NCBI RefSeq assembly: GCF_003369915.1
Contig: NC_046677.1
Span: forward strand, 5,518,001 to 5,582,000
DNA length: 64,000 bases
Source of the DNA: Drosophila miranda
Taxonomy: Eukaryota > Arthropoda > Insecta > Diptera > Drosophilidae
Direction of reading: 5' to 3'
Part shown: piece after piece, positions 20,580 to 30,767 of the stretch
How positions within the stretch are numbered: the first letter of the stretch is position 1
How the letters are laid out: every line of letters begins with the position of its first letter
The notes under the pieces: model-generated
Database searches by the model: none
The model's input: the letters and a program-made list of their open reading frames with translations, nothing else
What the model was told of the DNA's origin: nothing
Translations under genes and position numbers: made by a program

Positions 20580-21080
20580 AATATATATTATTTTAATTTT
20601 ATTTAATATGAAATATATTTATTTTAAATATGAAATATATTTAATTTGAATACGAAATATATTTATTTTATATATGAAATATATTTACTATTTTTATATA
20701 TATAAAAAGTATTAAAAATAAATTTGAAATATATTTATTTTATCCATGAAATTTGTTTATTTTACTTATAAAATATATTTATATTAAATAAGAAATATAT
20801 TTATTTTATGTATGAAAAATAATTATTATATATATGAAATATATTTATTTTAAATATGAAATCTATTCATTTTATTTATGAAATATATTATTTTATATGT
20901 GAAATATATTTATTATTTTATTTTACTTATGAAATATATTTATTTTAGATATGAAATACAAATATCTTTTTTAAATAAGAAATATATTTATTATTATTAT
21001 TTAATTTTAAACATGGAATTGATTTATTTTATTTATGAAATATATTTATTATTATTTTATTTATTTATTAGTTTTATATA
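20580..21080. repeat. AT-rich tandem repeat, consensus TATGAAATATATTTATTTTA
   Basis: About 15-18 copies of a 20-32-bp unit containing TATGAAATATATTTA, with variable spacer. The same core word recurs at 46070-46510, so two distant loci carry one repeat family. An 'open frame' of Tyr/Ile/Phe-rich codons at 20878-21108 is an artefact of this repeat. Confidence 0.75.
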
Positions 21081-22547
21081 TTATATAAAAAATATAAATT
21101 TAAATTAATTATTTGTATGATTCCATTCTCGGAGCAAATCTATTCATAGATATACCTTTTTTTAAATATAATTTTAAATGTTACAATTTCAGCGTGTTTT
21201 CTGGTTTCAGAACATATTTTTATTTCCGTTAATTCATTTTTCTCCGAACATAAACCTGCCAACATCTGAAGTACATTTTCCCATCACTTTTATTGTTTTC
21301 CCTTATAATTTTATCATCCGCTCAGTAACCAAAAGCCACAGAGCAGCACCAGGAAGGGGGCCCCCCCCCCCAAGGGTGGTGCAAATCTGTGTGTATGTTT
21401 TTTTCCGTTCCGCTTAGATATTTTAAGTTTTAAGGGAGATTCCGAAAAATCTTGGAAGTGGGCAGGATGTCGTTGTTGTGGCATCGTTGCATAGTCCGTC
21501 CCCCCCCCCACCAAAGTTTTCATGCCGCCGACGGCAGTCAATTTTCTTGTTTACAATGGAGCAGGAGCACACACACACACACACACGGGGACACACACAC
21601 ACGCACACAATGGCAAATAACAAACAATTACAACATCGCAGGCGTTGTCTCCTTCTGCCTTGTTGTTGGTGTTGTTGGTTTTTGCGCCGCAATAAATACA
21701 ATTTGCATGACAAAATAGCAAACAACGGCAGCTTTTCCATGAATGTATGCATCTGTGTGTGTGTGTGTGTGTGGGGGGGGGGGGAGGGGGGAGTGCATGC
21801 GTGGGGAAGCGTCTGCAGGCTCACTCAGCCAAACAAAACTACACACAAAAACAAGTAGAAACGTAGAAACATGTCCGATATTCAGGGCCAAGGGTATACC
21901 CTGTATTTGGATAGCCGGGAAAACTGGAAAACCTAGAATATTTTGGGCTTATAGAGTATTTTTGAGTACAGTCCGAAGACGAGAGACGAGGCACAATCAA
22001 TTGAATCGGTCCCCAGAATCCATCAACAAAATACACAGTCTTTCATTTGGCAAACAGAGAGAGAGAGAATGGTAGAGATGGATTAAATTATCTTACCTTG
22101 GAGAACCAATATACCCCTGCTTACTCTGCAGCTACAGGGTATAACAATCAACTGGCCCGTCCAATGCGGCAACAACAACAACAACAACAACAACAACAAG
22201 AAGGGCTGCTGCAAACGAGGCAGAGAAAGAGAGAGAGGAGAGGCCTGGCAGTTAGGCTGCCACTGCCACTGCGGCTGCCACTGTGGAACAACTTATGAAT
22301 ATTCAATTTTACATAAAAGATTTTTTGTTGCTGGTGTCCTTTTGCAGGCTCTGCCTGCCACTCTGCCTTGCAGCCTGGCTCCTTCATGCATGGCATGAAA
22401 TGTGAAAAATATTGGCCAGGTCGATACCAAAAAGGAGAAAGGGGTTCAGAAGTTGTATAGCAAAGGGCTAATATTTCCAACACTAGAAGAAAACAATCAA
22501 AAAATAGGTCCATCTCTTATTCGTAGCTTTCAACATTTACAATTTGT
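21081..22547. other. Non-coding; microsatellites
   Basis: Contains C/G-runs (21356-21372, 21500-21510, 21773-21785), CA/GT tracts (21569-21610, 21756-21773) and a CAA repeat (22170-22198). Between 21890 and 22145 are short inverted 'AGGGTATACCCT' and 'CAGGGTATAAC' words typical of fly repeats. No gene is supported. Confidence 0.5.
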
Positions 22548-23726
22548 TTAAATCACTGGAGACAATCGATAGTTCTTGGGCTGGTCTTGGGTGGGCGACG
22601 ACGACGGCGATGGGTACTTGGATTTATTCATCGCCGTCAGCGCTTCGAGGAAATCCCCCATGTGCAGCTCCAGGTTGAGGCAGTCCCTGAAGGTCGTCGG
22701 AGTGTCGCGCATAAACTTACGCATGCGATGGTGGCAGGCTTGACGGCACAGCTCCTTCAGATCGCTGCCAGAGAAACCCGCCGTCTGCGTGGCCAACACC
22801 TTACAGTCCACCGAAGCGTGGAGCTGTTCGTCCTTCAGGATCAGATGCAACAGCTGCTGGCGCTGGATCGTATCGGGCATGCCAATATAGAACTTAGCCG
22901 GCATGCGTCGAATGATGGCCTTGTCCAGGTCCCCGGGCCGATTGGTGGCACCCAGGACTATCACAGCCGAGTTTCGGGACGTGACCAGGCCATCCCAGAG
23001 CTGCATAAACTGGGTCTTCATCATGGCCGTGGCCTCGTGATCATTTTGGCGCCGTGCACGCAACAGGGAATCGATCTCATCGATGAATATGATGGCGGGC
23101 TCCAGTTTCCTGGCCAGCGAGAAGACGGCGGCGGCCAGCTTCTGGGATTCTCCGTACCATTTGTCCGTAAGCATGGCCAAATCCACATTGATGAATCGCA
23201 TGCCCGCCTCCTTGGCAATGGCCTTGGCAATCAGTGTCTTGCCACAGCCGGGCGGACCGTGGAGCAGCACCCCCATGGGGGCACGCCACAAATGCGATTG
23301 CTTGAACAGCTCCCGGTGTCGCACGGGCAGCACCACCGTCTCCTTCAGCTCCTGGACAATGTAATCGAGACCGGCTATATCGCTCCAGTGGATGTCTATG
23401 TCTTCGGGTACGACCAGACCAGCGGCAATAAGCATCTCCTGGTCTGTCAGGTCTCCAATTTCCAGCTGTGATCCACCAGATTTCTTCAATCTTTCAATCA
23501 ACTTTTTCAACTGCTTCTGGGCCCGCTTAATGGCCCTCTTGTGGGTTTTGTCAAAGAAAAATGTGTTGTCCATAAGGCAGGTAACTCCAGTCCACAGAAG
23601 GTAGCCACCTATTAGAATAAAGCTCGCTTTCACCGCCGCTAAGAAGAGATTTCCGCGTGTAAAGTACGACGATTGCTCAACGCGACGCGGCGACATTTTG
23701 TTTAAAAAATAGTCTATTGTATCCAT
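22548..23726 (-). CDS. CG4701: ATAD1/Msp1-family AAA ATPase
   Basis: A 392-aa intronless frame on the minus strand. Residues about 27-50 form an N-terminal membrane helix, followed by a basic linker and a single AAA domain: Walker A GPPGCGKT (157-164), pore loop KWYGES (189-194), Walker B IIFIDEID (212-219), sensor GATN (259-262), arginine fingers in AIIRRMP (270-276), and GFSGSDLKEL (317-326) at the sensor-2 helix. All catalytic residues are present. Msp1/ATAD1 enzymes sit in the mitochondrial outer membrane and peroxisomes and pull mislocalised tail-anchored proteins out of the bilayer. The D. melanogaster paralogues are nmd and, from memory, CG4701; adjacency to the CSN1 paralogue favours CG4701. 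The C-terminal tail is Ser/Pro-rich (PSPSSSPTQDQ). Confidence 0.88.
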   Translation of the reverse strand: MDTIDYFLNKMSPRRVEQSSYFTRGNLFLAAVKASFILIGGYLLWTGVTCLMDNTFFFDKTHKRAIKRAQKQLKKLIERLKKSGGSQLEIGDLTDQEMLIAAGLVVPEDIDIHWSDIAGLDYIVQELKETVVLPVRHRELFKQSHLWRAPMGVLLHGPPGCGKTLIAKAIAKEAGMRFINVDLAMLTDKWYGESQKLAAAVFSLARKLEPAIIFIDEIDSLLRARRQNDHEATAMMKTQFMQLWDGLVTSRNSAVIVLGATNRPGDLDKAIIRRMPAKFYIGMPDTIQRQQLLHLILKDEQLHASVDCKVLATQTAGFSGSDLKELCRQACHHRMRKFMRDTPTTFRDCLNLELHMGDFLEALTAMNKSKYPSPSSSPTQDQPKNYRLSPVI

Positions 23727-26654
23727 TGGTGTGCAAAATATTTTTGGAACCAGAGAAGAGATGTCTACAGATTAGATTTATACTAAAACTGAAGGCACAG
23801 TTCTAAACCGAAACTAAAAGTAAATAAATGGCCTACTGCGTGGTTACGAAATGCACTAAAAGTGGAAAAACATGTGGCAGCCCCCCTATCAGCCCATACG
23901 GCATCCCTACGGTATATCAATAAGCCATAAATGTACGGCCACACTGGAATATAATACCGAATAGTACCGAATATACGGAGACTGAGGAAAGCATGTAGAT
24001 CGAATCTAGATCTTTCGACATGGCGCTTCAAAGAGAGGAAGTTGTGTTCGTTTCACTGTCACAAATATATCGCAAAATGATTAAAATTCAATAGCTTTAT
24101 AATTTATAGCAGGGATCGTAATGTAATACAATTAAAATAAAATCAAATACAAATATTTTGAATATATAATAAAAAATTTAAAAATTATGAACAAAACACA
24201 AGAAGTTTCCTTCTTTTTAAAGAAAAAAAAATAATAAATAGAACATAAATATAAAAAAAGAACTGAAAAATTAAATTAAAAATTCAAAAAATATGATAAA
24301 TACAAAAATATAAAAAACCAAATAATAAAAAAAATATTAAATATATTATAAAAAAATGTATATCAAAATAAAAGCTATAATAATAAATAATAGAAATATA
24401 CAAAAAGAATATATAACATAAATATAATAAAATAAAAAAATGTTTTAAAAAATAATAATAAATATAAAAAATAAAATTATAATAATGATAAAAATAATAA
24501 TTCAAGAAAAATAAAATAAAAATTAAATAAATAAAATTATAAGTGAATAAAAAAAATTGAAAAATTAAATAAATTTTAAAGCGTAATAAATAAGGAAAAT
24601 TAAAAAATAAGTAATACAAAAATAATACAAAATTGTTTAATGATTTTATTTTGTATTCTTAATATATTATTTTTTGGTTAATGAAATTAAATATTTTTTT
24701 AAACGAAATATGTCCATCGAAAAGTTATGTATAAATAATGGATACAAATATAAAAAATAAAAGCCATATTACAATATAAAAAAAAAAAAATGTATTTTGA
24801 ATTAAAATTTAATCCTCTGGAAGGATAGCTCTCTAAAAAGTAGGGTACACTTTTTTCAAAATCATATTTATTTTTTGTGATCTCTGGCTTTTTGAAAATT
24901 TGCACCTTTTCTGTCAGTGTATCTGCGTTTTAATTTCTGTTTAACTTTTCCTGTTTTGCCCGTAGCTCTCTCTGTCTTCCTCTATCCGGTGCGAGGACCT
25001 GCGAAGAAATGTAAGCCAACAAAAGCCAAGAATAAAAAAAAAAGAGTTGAGAAAAGTACAGCATAGAGAAGGGGCAGGGACTGAGGGCAGAAGATGTTTT
25101 CTAGTTTAAGCATCTTTTTAGCGGAAGTCAATGTAACAAAAGATAAACTTGTCCAGCCAGCTGCCAGTTCCTTGTACTCTCCAGTCCGTAGTCCTCTTCC
25201 AAGGATGCTGTCGGTATTCCAGCAGCAGCGGCAGAATAAAGGCCAAGGCATAAGACGGTCAAAAGTATTAACTAAACACTGCAGCAATTTATCTTGGTAC
25301 CCCTTTCGCCGACCCGAACCGAACCGAACGTAGGTCAGTTATGCGCTTTGTCTTAAAGTTTTTATTTTATTTTTTTGTTGTTTCCATCCCAGAGACCAGA
25401 CCGCTGAAGAAAATTGCTGTGCTGTGCAGGAGCTTCCTTCCGCATTACAAAAGAATTACTCAACACAATGTCTGGGGCAAAGTTTTCTCAGCCAGCCCCC
25501 AGATCAGTTTTTTCCACCCATCTCTACCTCTTTTTTCCCCTGTGTTCATCCACCATAATCCCTTTTGTATATACTCCTACCAATTGTTTTAGTTTTACCA
25601 TTTTCTAGACGCTTTAATTCCGAATATTTCTAGGGTCTTAAGACAGTATTATTTTTCTCAAAAAATTAATCTCTGATTCCCTTTTTAATGGGTATTTTGT
25701 AACCAAAAAATTACCTAGATGATGCCCTTATGCTGCTCCAAGAAACCTCCTTGAATGTGATCCATCTTGACCAAACGGAAGTAGGAAATAGGAGACCTCG
25801 TCCTAGAGGAAATCACCTGCAGCCATGAATGGCTGTCTTGGGTGCAATTTCCAGTGCGCTCTTTAAGCTCGTTAGCGTTCCGGAGAATGCCGTCCTTTAT
25901 GCTGGCAATCCTCCTACTACTCCTCCGCCACTCCTTTGTCGACCCATTCTCTTTCTCTTGCGAGAGCTACTTTTCAAGAGTTCATAAAAATCACTTCAAC
26001 TGTGTGCAATATTCCATGATTTTGAGCGTCAATCTTTTGAGCGTCGCTTTCCCATCCCTTCCCTTCCCCTTTCGCCCATAGTTTGGGCCTGGCCATCCTT
26101 TCAGTCCCCCCTTTCGAGTCTTTTGTGGAGCAGCAGCCAAGTTCGTTCTTTCGTTCTGCTGCACACACGAAAATTTAATTATGTTGTTTTGTTGCTGTTG
26201 TACGGTACATTGTTGTGCTGCTGCAACGGTAGCCGACTTTTGTCACAGTCGCGTAATATAAAATACGTCAAGAAAGCCCTAGATACTTTGACAGATGAAT
26301 AGATACTCTCCAAGACCAGAGATTCCCGAATTTTGATTGGAATATGCGAAGAATAGTAGAGGAGCTGCAGATACAGATTGATCGTTGCTATATCGGTATG
26401 GATAGGAAGTCTTTGATAGGTTTAAGCCATCCTTTAACCCTCTTTCGCTCTTTTTACTGCCTTTGGCATGACGCCCCACCTTTGCTCTCACTTTTCCCAT
26501 CACAATGGATGTCCTAGAAACAGGGAAGGGATAGGGTATTAATAGAAGACTTTGGGTTTCCAATAATTTATAAAATACCTCTTTTTTTTGTTCATTGAAA
26601 TTCTTTAATGTCGCCATCTACCATTGGGGAAAAGTCTATCACTGCGCCTTCCGA
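23727..26654. other. Non-coding, including a very AT-rich block
   Basis: 24110-24690 is almost purely A/T, with A-rich words on the + strand, and gives a spurious 111-aa Tyr/Phe/Ile frame on the minus strand. 24900-26600 has ordinary intergenic composition with pyrimidine tracts. No gene is supported. Confidence 0.5.
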
Positions 26655-27128
26655 TTATTGTCTTAATTTTTCTAGAGCTGCATCGAAATCAGGAACTTCT
26701 TTATCAATATCTGGACTGTTAGCAGGCAATGGTGCGACAGTGGATGGTGCGGCAGTGGGTCCAGCACTGGGTGCAGCACTGGCTCCAGCACTGGGTGGTG
26801 GCTGTGATCCCGGCGTAGTTCTTCCTCCACAGATAGTGCATGTTGCTCCGCAGGGATATACTACCGAGGGGTATCCACCAAATATAGGCCAACTTACCCA
26901 ATTATGACCTCTATAAAATGTTGAGGCAATATACTGCTCATTTAAGAGCCTTACTTCCCAGCCCCGGCCCCGTCTGTAGTCAAAGTCCTGTTCCTGATAG
27001 GTCCTTCCAATGGTCACCATCAAGGCAAAAACTAGTAGAGTCCGCTGCAGAAATATATATTTTCAAATATTGTTTTAATAATCGATTAAAGTCGCTCTTA
27101 AGTCAACAAGTCTTACCATTAATTTCAT
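26655..27128 (-). CDS. Small secreted Ala/Pro/Ser-rich protein with PDFDA motif
   Basis: Exon 1 is 27117-27128 (MKLM), then a 72-nt intron at 27045-27116 (GTAAGA...TTTCTGCAG), then exon 2 at 27044-26655; the product is 133 aa. The signal peptide (MKLMRTLLVFALMVTIGRT) is only complete after splicing. The mature part has a tryptophan/tyrosine-rich N-terminal half (YRGHNWVSWPIFGGYPS), three Cys in CGATCTIC, a low-complexity linker of SAGASAAPSAGPTAAPS type, and a C-terminal VPDFDAALEKLRQ. The latter matches IPDFDAYLSKIQ of the gene at 2661, tying the two loci together. It is head-to-head with the gene at 30324, now separated by a transposon. Confidence 0.82.
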
Positions 27129-27165
27129 TTTGATTTCGGCATCAATTATGTGAATGTTTTCCTAT

Positions 27166-27223
27166 GGGAAGCCCCTTCTTATACAGGAGAGGCATAGCTT
27201 TCTATGCTCTTATCAACGATAAG
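27166..27223. promoter_or_regulatory. TATA box, kappaB-like and paired GATA sites of the second divergent pair
   Basis: TATAAGAA on the minus strand at 27177-27184 lies 49 nt upstream of the ATG at 27128. GGGAAGCCCC at 27166-27175 (GGGGCTTCCC on the other strand, fitting GGGRNYYYYY) lies between TATA and ATG. Further upstream are CTTATC (27209-27214) and GATAAG (27218-27223), an inverted GATA pair. GGAATATTCC at 27231-27240 is a nearby palindrome. GATAAG and GGGAAGYCC also occur in the promoter at 2338-2618. Confidence 0.5.
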
Positions 27224-28389
27224 GTTTCTTGGAATATTCCACACGAGTTCACGGGTTGTTTCACTGGAAATTGATAACCGAATAAACTTGAACTGAAACC
27301 TCTTACCTTTTGCGATACCGAAAATATTGTTTCTTTGTAAAACACTAAAAAAAAACGAGGGGGAACGTTGTGAGTTGCTGCGGAGACCGCAACTCTACAG
27401 TTATACCCGATACTAAGTCAGTATGGCTCTCCTCCGGCAGACGCCGCTAATATTAAACGACACGACAAAGAGTGCGTGCGAGAGAGACAGAAAAGACGTC
27501 GGGCGCTGCGTAGCCACTGCAAATTGATTTGTTCCTTTTGGCTATAAAAATTATCTGATTTGATCCAGATTCGGCAACCGAATAGATATGGTCATTATCT
27601 ATGATTCTGCGTTTTTAGTTTTCTCGTATCTTTAAAATTGTGGATGCCACAGTTTTTCGTCCTTTGTGGAGGCGGAAGGGGGTGGGGCAAAATTTTGAGT
27701 TATACGTTTTATAGTGAGAACTAACAGTAGTGCGGATACCAAATTTGGTTACTCTAGCCTTAATAGTCTCTGAGATTTGTGAATATCCCCAGATTTTCGT
27801 CCTTTGCGGGGGCGGAAGGGGGTGTGGCGAAATTTTGAAACAAACTCGTCTCGGTCCGATATATTAGGAGTGTGGATACCAAATTTGGTTGCTCTAGCTT
27901 TTGTAGTCTCTGAGATCTAGGCGCTAATGTTTTACTCTAAGCAAAGCCGCCTATGCTACGTGTGTGTTAGAGAGAGACAGGGCGAGAAAAAATGAAATTG
28001 TTTTCTTGATGCTGGCTATAATAATAATACGATCCAATTCAGATTCCGCAGTCTTAAAGATATGGTCATTCTCTACGATTCTGCGTTTTTGGTTTACTCG
28101 TATCTCTAAAAATGTGGATGAAGGGGACGGACAGACGGACAGACGGACGGACGGACAGACAGACAGGGCTCAATCGACTCGGCTATTGATGCTGATCAAA
28201 AATATATACATATGTGTACTTTATGGGGTCGGAAACGATTCCTTCTGGACGTTACACACATCCATTTTCACCACAAATCTAATATACCCCAATACTCATT
28301 TTGAGTATCGGGTATAAAAACATGGGCACAACGGCCGAGTCGCAAAGAAAAAGCCGTTGTTCTCTGAGCACAACCGAAAGATAAGGAAA

Positions 28390-28645
28390 ACAGTTGGCCA
28401 GGAGTACTCCAAAAGGACCAAAGCTGGTGTGATGATGTAATATCCTTAGACGAAAGCAAATCCAAGACTATGGTTTGCCGGAAACCAAATCCTGAGCTGC
28501 ATAAAAATCACTCAAGATCAACAGTGAAACACGGCGGCGGTACCGTTATGATTTGGGGCTGCATTTCGACAAAAAGAACTATGAAATCTGGTGTTCATTG
28601 AAGGGATAATGAATCAAGAACAGTATCTGAAAATTTCCCCCAGAG
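28390..28645 (+). pseudogene. Tc1/mariner transposase fragment, frameshifted
   Basis: Reading from 28425 gives WCDDVISLDESKS, then CRKPNPELH and STVKHGGGTVMIWGCIS, the classic block around the second Asp of Tc1-type DD34E transposases. A stop follows at about 28599, and a shift of frame recovers VFIEGIMNQEQYLKI. The N-terminal DNA-binding domains and the final Glu are missing, so it is dead. It lies inside the spacer of the long-TIR element and probably belongs to it or inserted in it. Confidence 0.8.
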
Positions 28646-29158
28646 AATATACCATTATCCAATTGTTTGTTTTTGTAAAGGTCATGTTTAATTATATTTG
28701 AATACGTTTTACACACTGGATTCCATTCGGATCCCCTCGCCATACATATCTACCATGAAAGATTGTATCTATGTCCTCGGCAGCCGAAGTTGATCTTTCC
28801 TTTTCGGCATTGGTTGAAATTTTACGCGTGTAAGAAATAGAAAATAAGAATCTTGGAAATTGTGTGCTGACAGGTTGCACCACAGCGAATGTGCAGGGAC
28901 AAGGCTAATCAAACAGGCAATCGTTGTTCTTATAGCATTTTTTCACTCTGTTGTTGCCCTAGTAGTTCACTGTAGTGGCAGCTCTTCTTGTACTCCCCTC
29001 ACTTGGTTTCCATTAACTGGTTGATTGTCTTTTAAATTTGAATGCTGTGCATTTTATTCATATATATACGGCTACTAAAATCTATATTTCCTGTAGAGTA
29101 GAGATGGATAACCCAAGGTTCTAAAGACGAACCCATAAATTCGCGTTGATCAATTTTT
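28646..29158. other. Spacer of the long-TIR element, unassigned
   Basis: A 63-aa minus-strand frame (28692-28883, GTG start) and an overlapping signal-like frame are open, but neither has a plausible exon 1. Positions 29062-29111, read on the minus strand, match about 48 bp of the 3' flanks of the BTB genes near 57972 and 62058 (CTCTACTCTACAGGAAATA.AGATTTTA...GCCGTA). This points to a dispersed repeat end. Confidence 0.4.
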
Positions 29159-30277
29159 TTATACCCGATACTCAAAATGAGTATTGGGGTATATTAGATT
29201 TGTGGTAAAAGTGGATGTGTGTAACGTCCAGAAGGAATCGTTTCCGACCCCATAAAGTATATATATTCTTGATCAGCATCAATAGCCGAGTCGATTGAGC
29301 CATGTCTGTCTGTCCGTCTGTCCGTCCGTCCGTCTGTCCGTCTGTCCGTCCCCTTCAGCGCCTAGTGCTCAAAGACTATAAGAGCTAGAGCAACGTTGTT
29401 TTGGATCCAGACTTCTGTGATATGTCACTGCTACAAAAATATTTCAAAACTTCGCCCCGCCCACTTCCGCCCCCCCAAAGGACGAAAATCTGTGGCATCC
29501 ACATTTTTAAAGATACGATAAAACCAAAAACGCAGAACCGTAGAGAATGACCATATCTTTTAGGCTGCAGAATTTGAATAAGATCGTATTATTATTATAG
29601 CCAGCATCAAGAAAACAATATCATTTTTTCTCGCCCTGTCTCTCTCTAACACACCGTAGCATAGCCGACTTTGCTTAGAGTAAAACATTAGCGCCTAGAT
29701 CTCAGAGACTATAAAAGCTAGAGCAACCAAATTTGGTATCCACACTCCTAATATATCGGACCGAGACGAGTTTGTTTCAAAATTTCGCCACACCCCCTTC
29801 CGCCCCCGCAAAGGATGAAAATCTGGAGATATTCACAAATCTCAGAGACTATTAAGGCTAGAGTAACCAAATTTGGTATCCGTACTCCTGTTAGATCTCA
29901 CTATAAAACGTATATCTCAAAATTTCGCCCCACCCTTTTCCGCCCACACAAAGGACGAAAATCTGTTGCATCCACAATATTGAGGATACGAGAAAACAAA
30001 AAACGCAGAATCATAGATAATGATCATATCTATCAGTATGCTGAGTCTGGATCAGATCAGATTATTTTTATAGCCAATAGGAACAAATCAATCTGCACTG
30101 GCTACGCTGCGCCCGACGTCACGCTCAGACTGATTTTCTGTCTCTCTCGCACGCACTCTTTGTCGTGTCGTTCAATATTAGCGGCGTCTGCCGGAGGAGA
30201 GCCATACTGACTTAGTATCGGGTATAACTGTAGAGTTGCGGTGCCCGCTGCAACTCACAACGTTCCCCCTCGTTTTG

Positions 30278-30285
30278 TATAAATA
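30278..30285 (+). promoter_or_regulatory. TATA box directly abutting the transposon end
   Basis: TATAAATA, 46 nt upstream of the ATG at 30324. The last base of the right arm (30276) is one nucleotide away, so every element normally upstream of the TATA box is now 2.9 kb distant or replaced by transposon sequence. Confidence 0.65.
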
Positions 30286-30323
30286 TCGCGCACTTTCAAT
30301 ATTTTTCGGAAGCATAAATTGGC

Positions 30324-30767
30324 ATGAAATTATTGGTGAGTAGTGCTTGTCAGAGATTTATAAAAACGAAGCGTAGGAGCAGGAAAGAGGATCATTGGGG
30401 AACTAAGCGGTAGAGTAATCCGTTACTTCCTTTGATTCGTTTTGAAATGCATGAATCCGACGTACCCAATTTATACAAAATTCTTATATTGCAGATAATA
30501 TTATTTTGTTTGATGGGCACTGCTCTGGCAAGGCCAAATGGCGGGGGATGTCAATCCCGTCGCACGTATCAATGCTCAAACTATCCTGGAGCTCCAATAA
30601 GTCAAGGATGGCCAAATTATCCAGAACAACCATGGAACCAAGGTTCTAGTTATCCTGGAGGTCCAATGGTTGTGGGAGGGCCGTATTATGTTTTCTTCAG
30701 TCATTCAATCAGTTGTAAGACTGATCCTAAACTGCTGTTAATAAATCGGAGAACAATAAATATATGA
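30324..30767 (+). CDS. Small secreted Pro/Gly/Tyr-rich protein with Cx7C
   Basis: Exon 1 is 30324-30335 (MKLL), intron 30336-30494 (159 nt, GTGAGT...TATTGCAG), exon 2 30495-30767; the product is 94 aa. The signal peptide is MKLLIILFCLMGTALA. It is followed by a C-x7-C pair (CQSRRTYQC), spaced like that in the gene at 2661, and NYPGAP/NYPEQPW/SYPGGP repeats. Two AATAAA words (30740-30745 and 30755-30760) lie inside the last coding codons, which suggests the frame has recently been extended into what was the 3' UTR. The C-terminal 25 residues (SHSISCKTDPKLLL...) look unlike the rest and lack the PDFDA motif. It forms a divergent pair with 26655-27128. Confidence 0.78.

Larger units (their letters stand above)
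27352..30276. mobile_element. Long-terminal-inverted-repeat Tc1-type element
   Basis: Two arms of about 1 kb (left 27352-28319, right 29159-30276) are inverted copies: both start AAAACGAGGGGGAACGTTGTG from outside and end with ATACTCAAAATGAGTATTGGGGTAT-type sequence inside. The arms carry (GACG/GACA)n runs, several internal blocks repeating the 'GATTTTCGTCCTTTG..GGGCGGAAG' module, and no genuine gene. The left arm lacks about 130 bp present in the right arm. The spacer (28320-29158) holds a broken transposase. No clear TA target duplication is visible. A third arm copy is at 63003. The right end touches the TATA box at 30278. Confidence 0.8.

Noticed and set aside
24284..24619. 111-aa Tyr/Phe/Ile-rich frame that looks like a membrane protein
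   Set aside because: The DNA is nearly pure A/T and the residues follow from composition.
28692..28883. 63-aa minus-strand frame resembling a small secreted protein second exon
   Set aside because: No four-codon first exon, donor or TATA box found upstream; it lies in a transposon spacer.
29815..30210. 131-aa open frame, with a similar one at 63069-63362
   Set aside because: Both are arm sequence of the long-TIR element, and the frame is open only by chance in a repeated non-coding arm.
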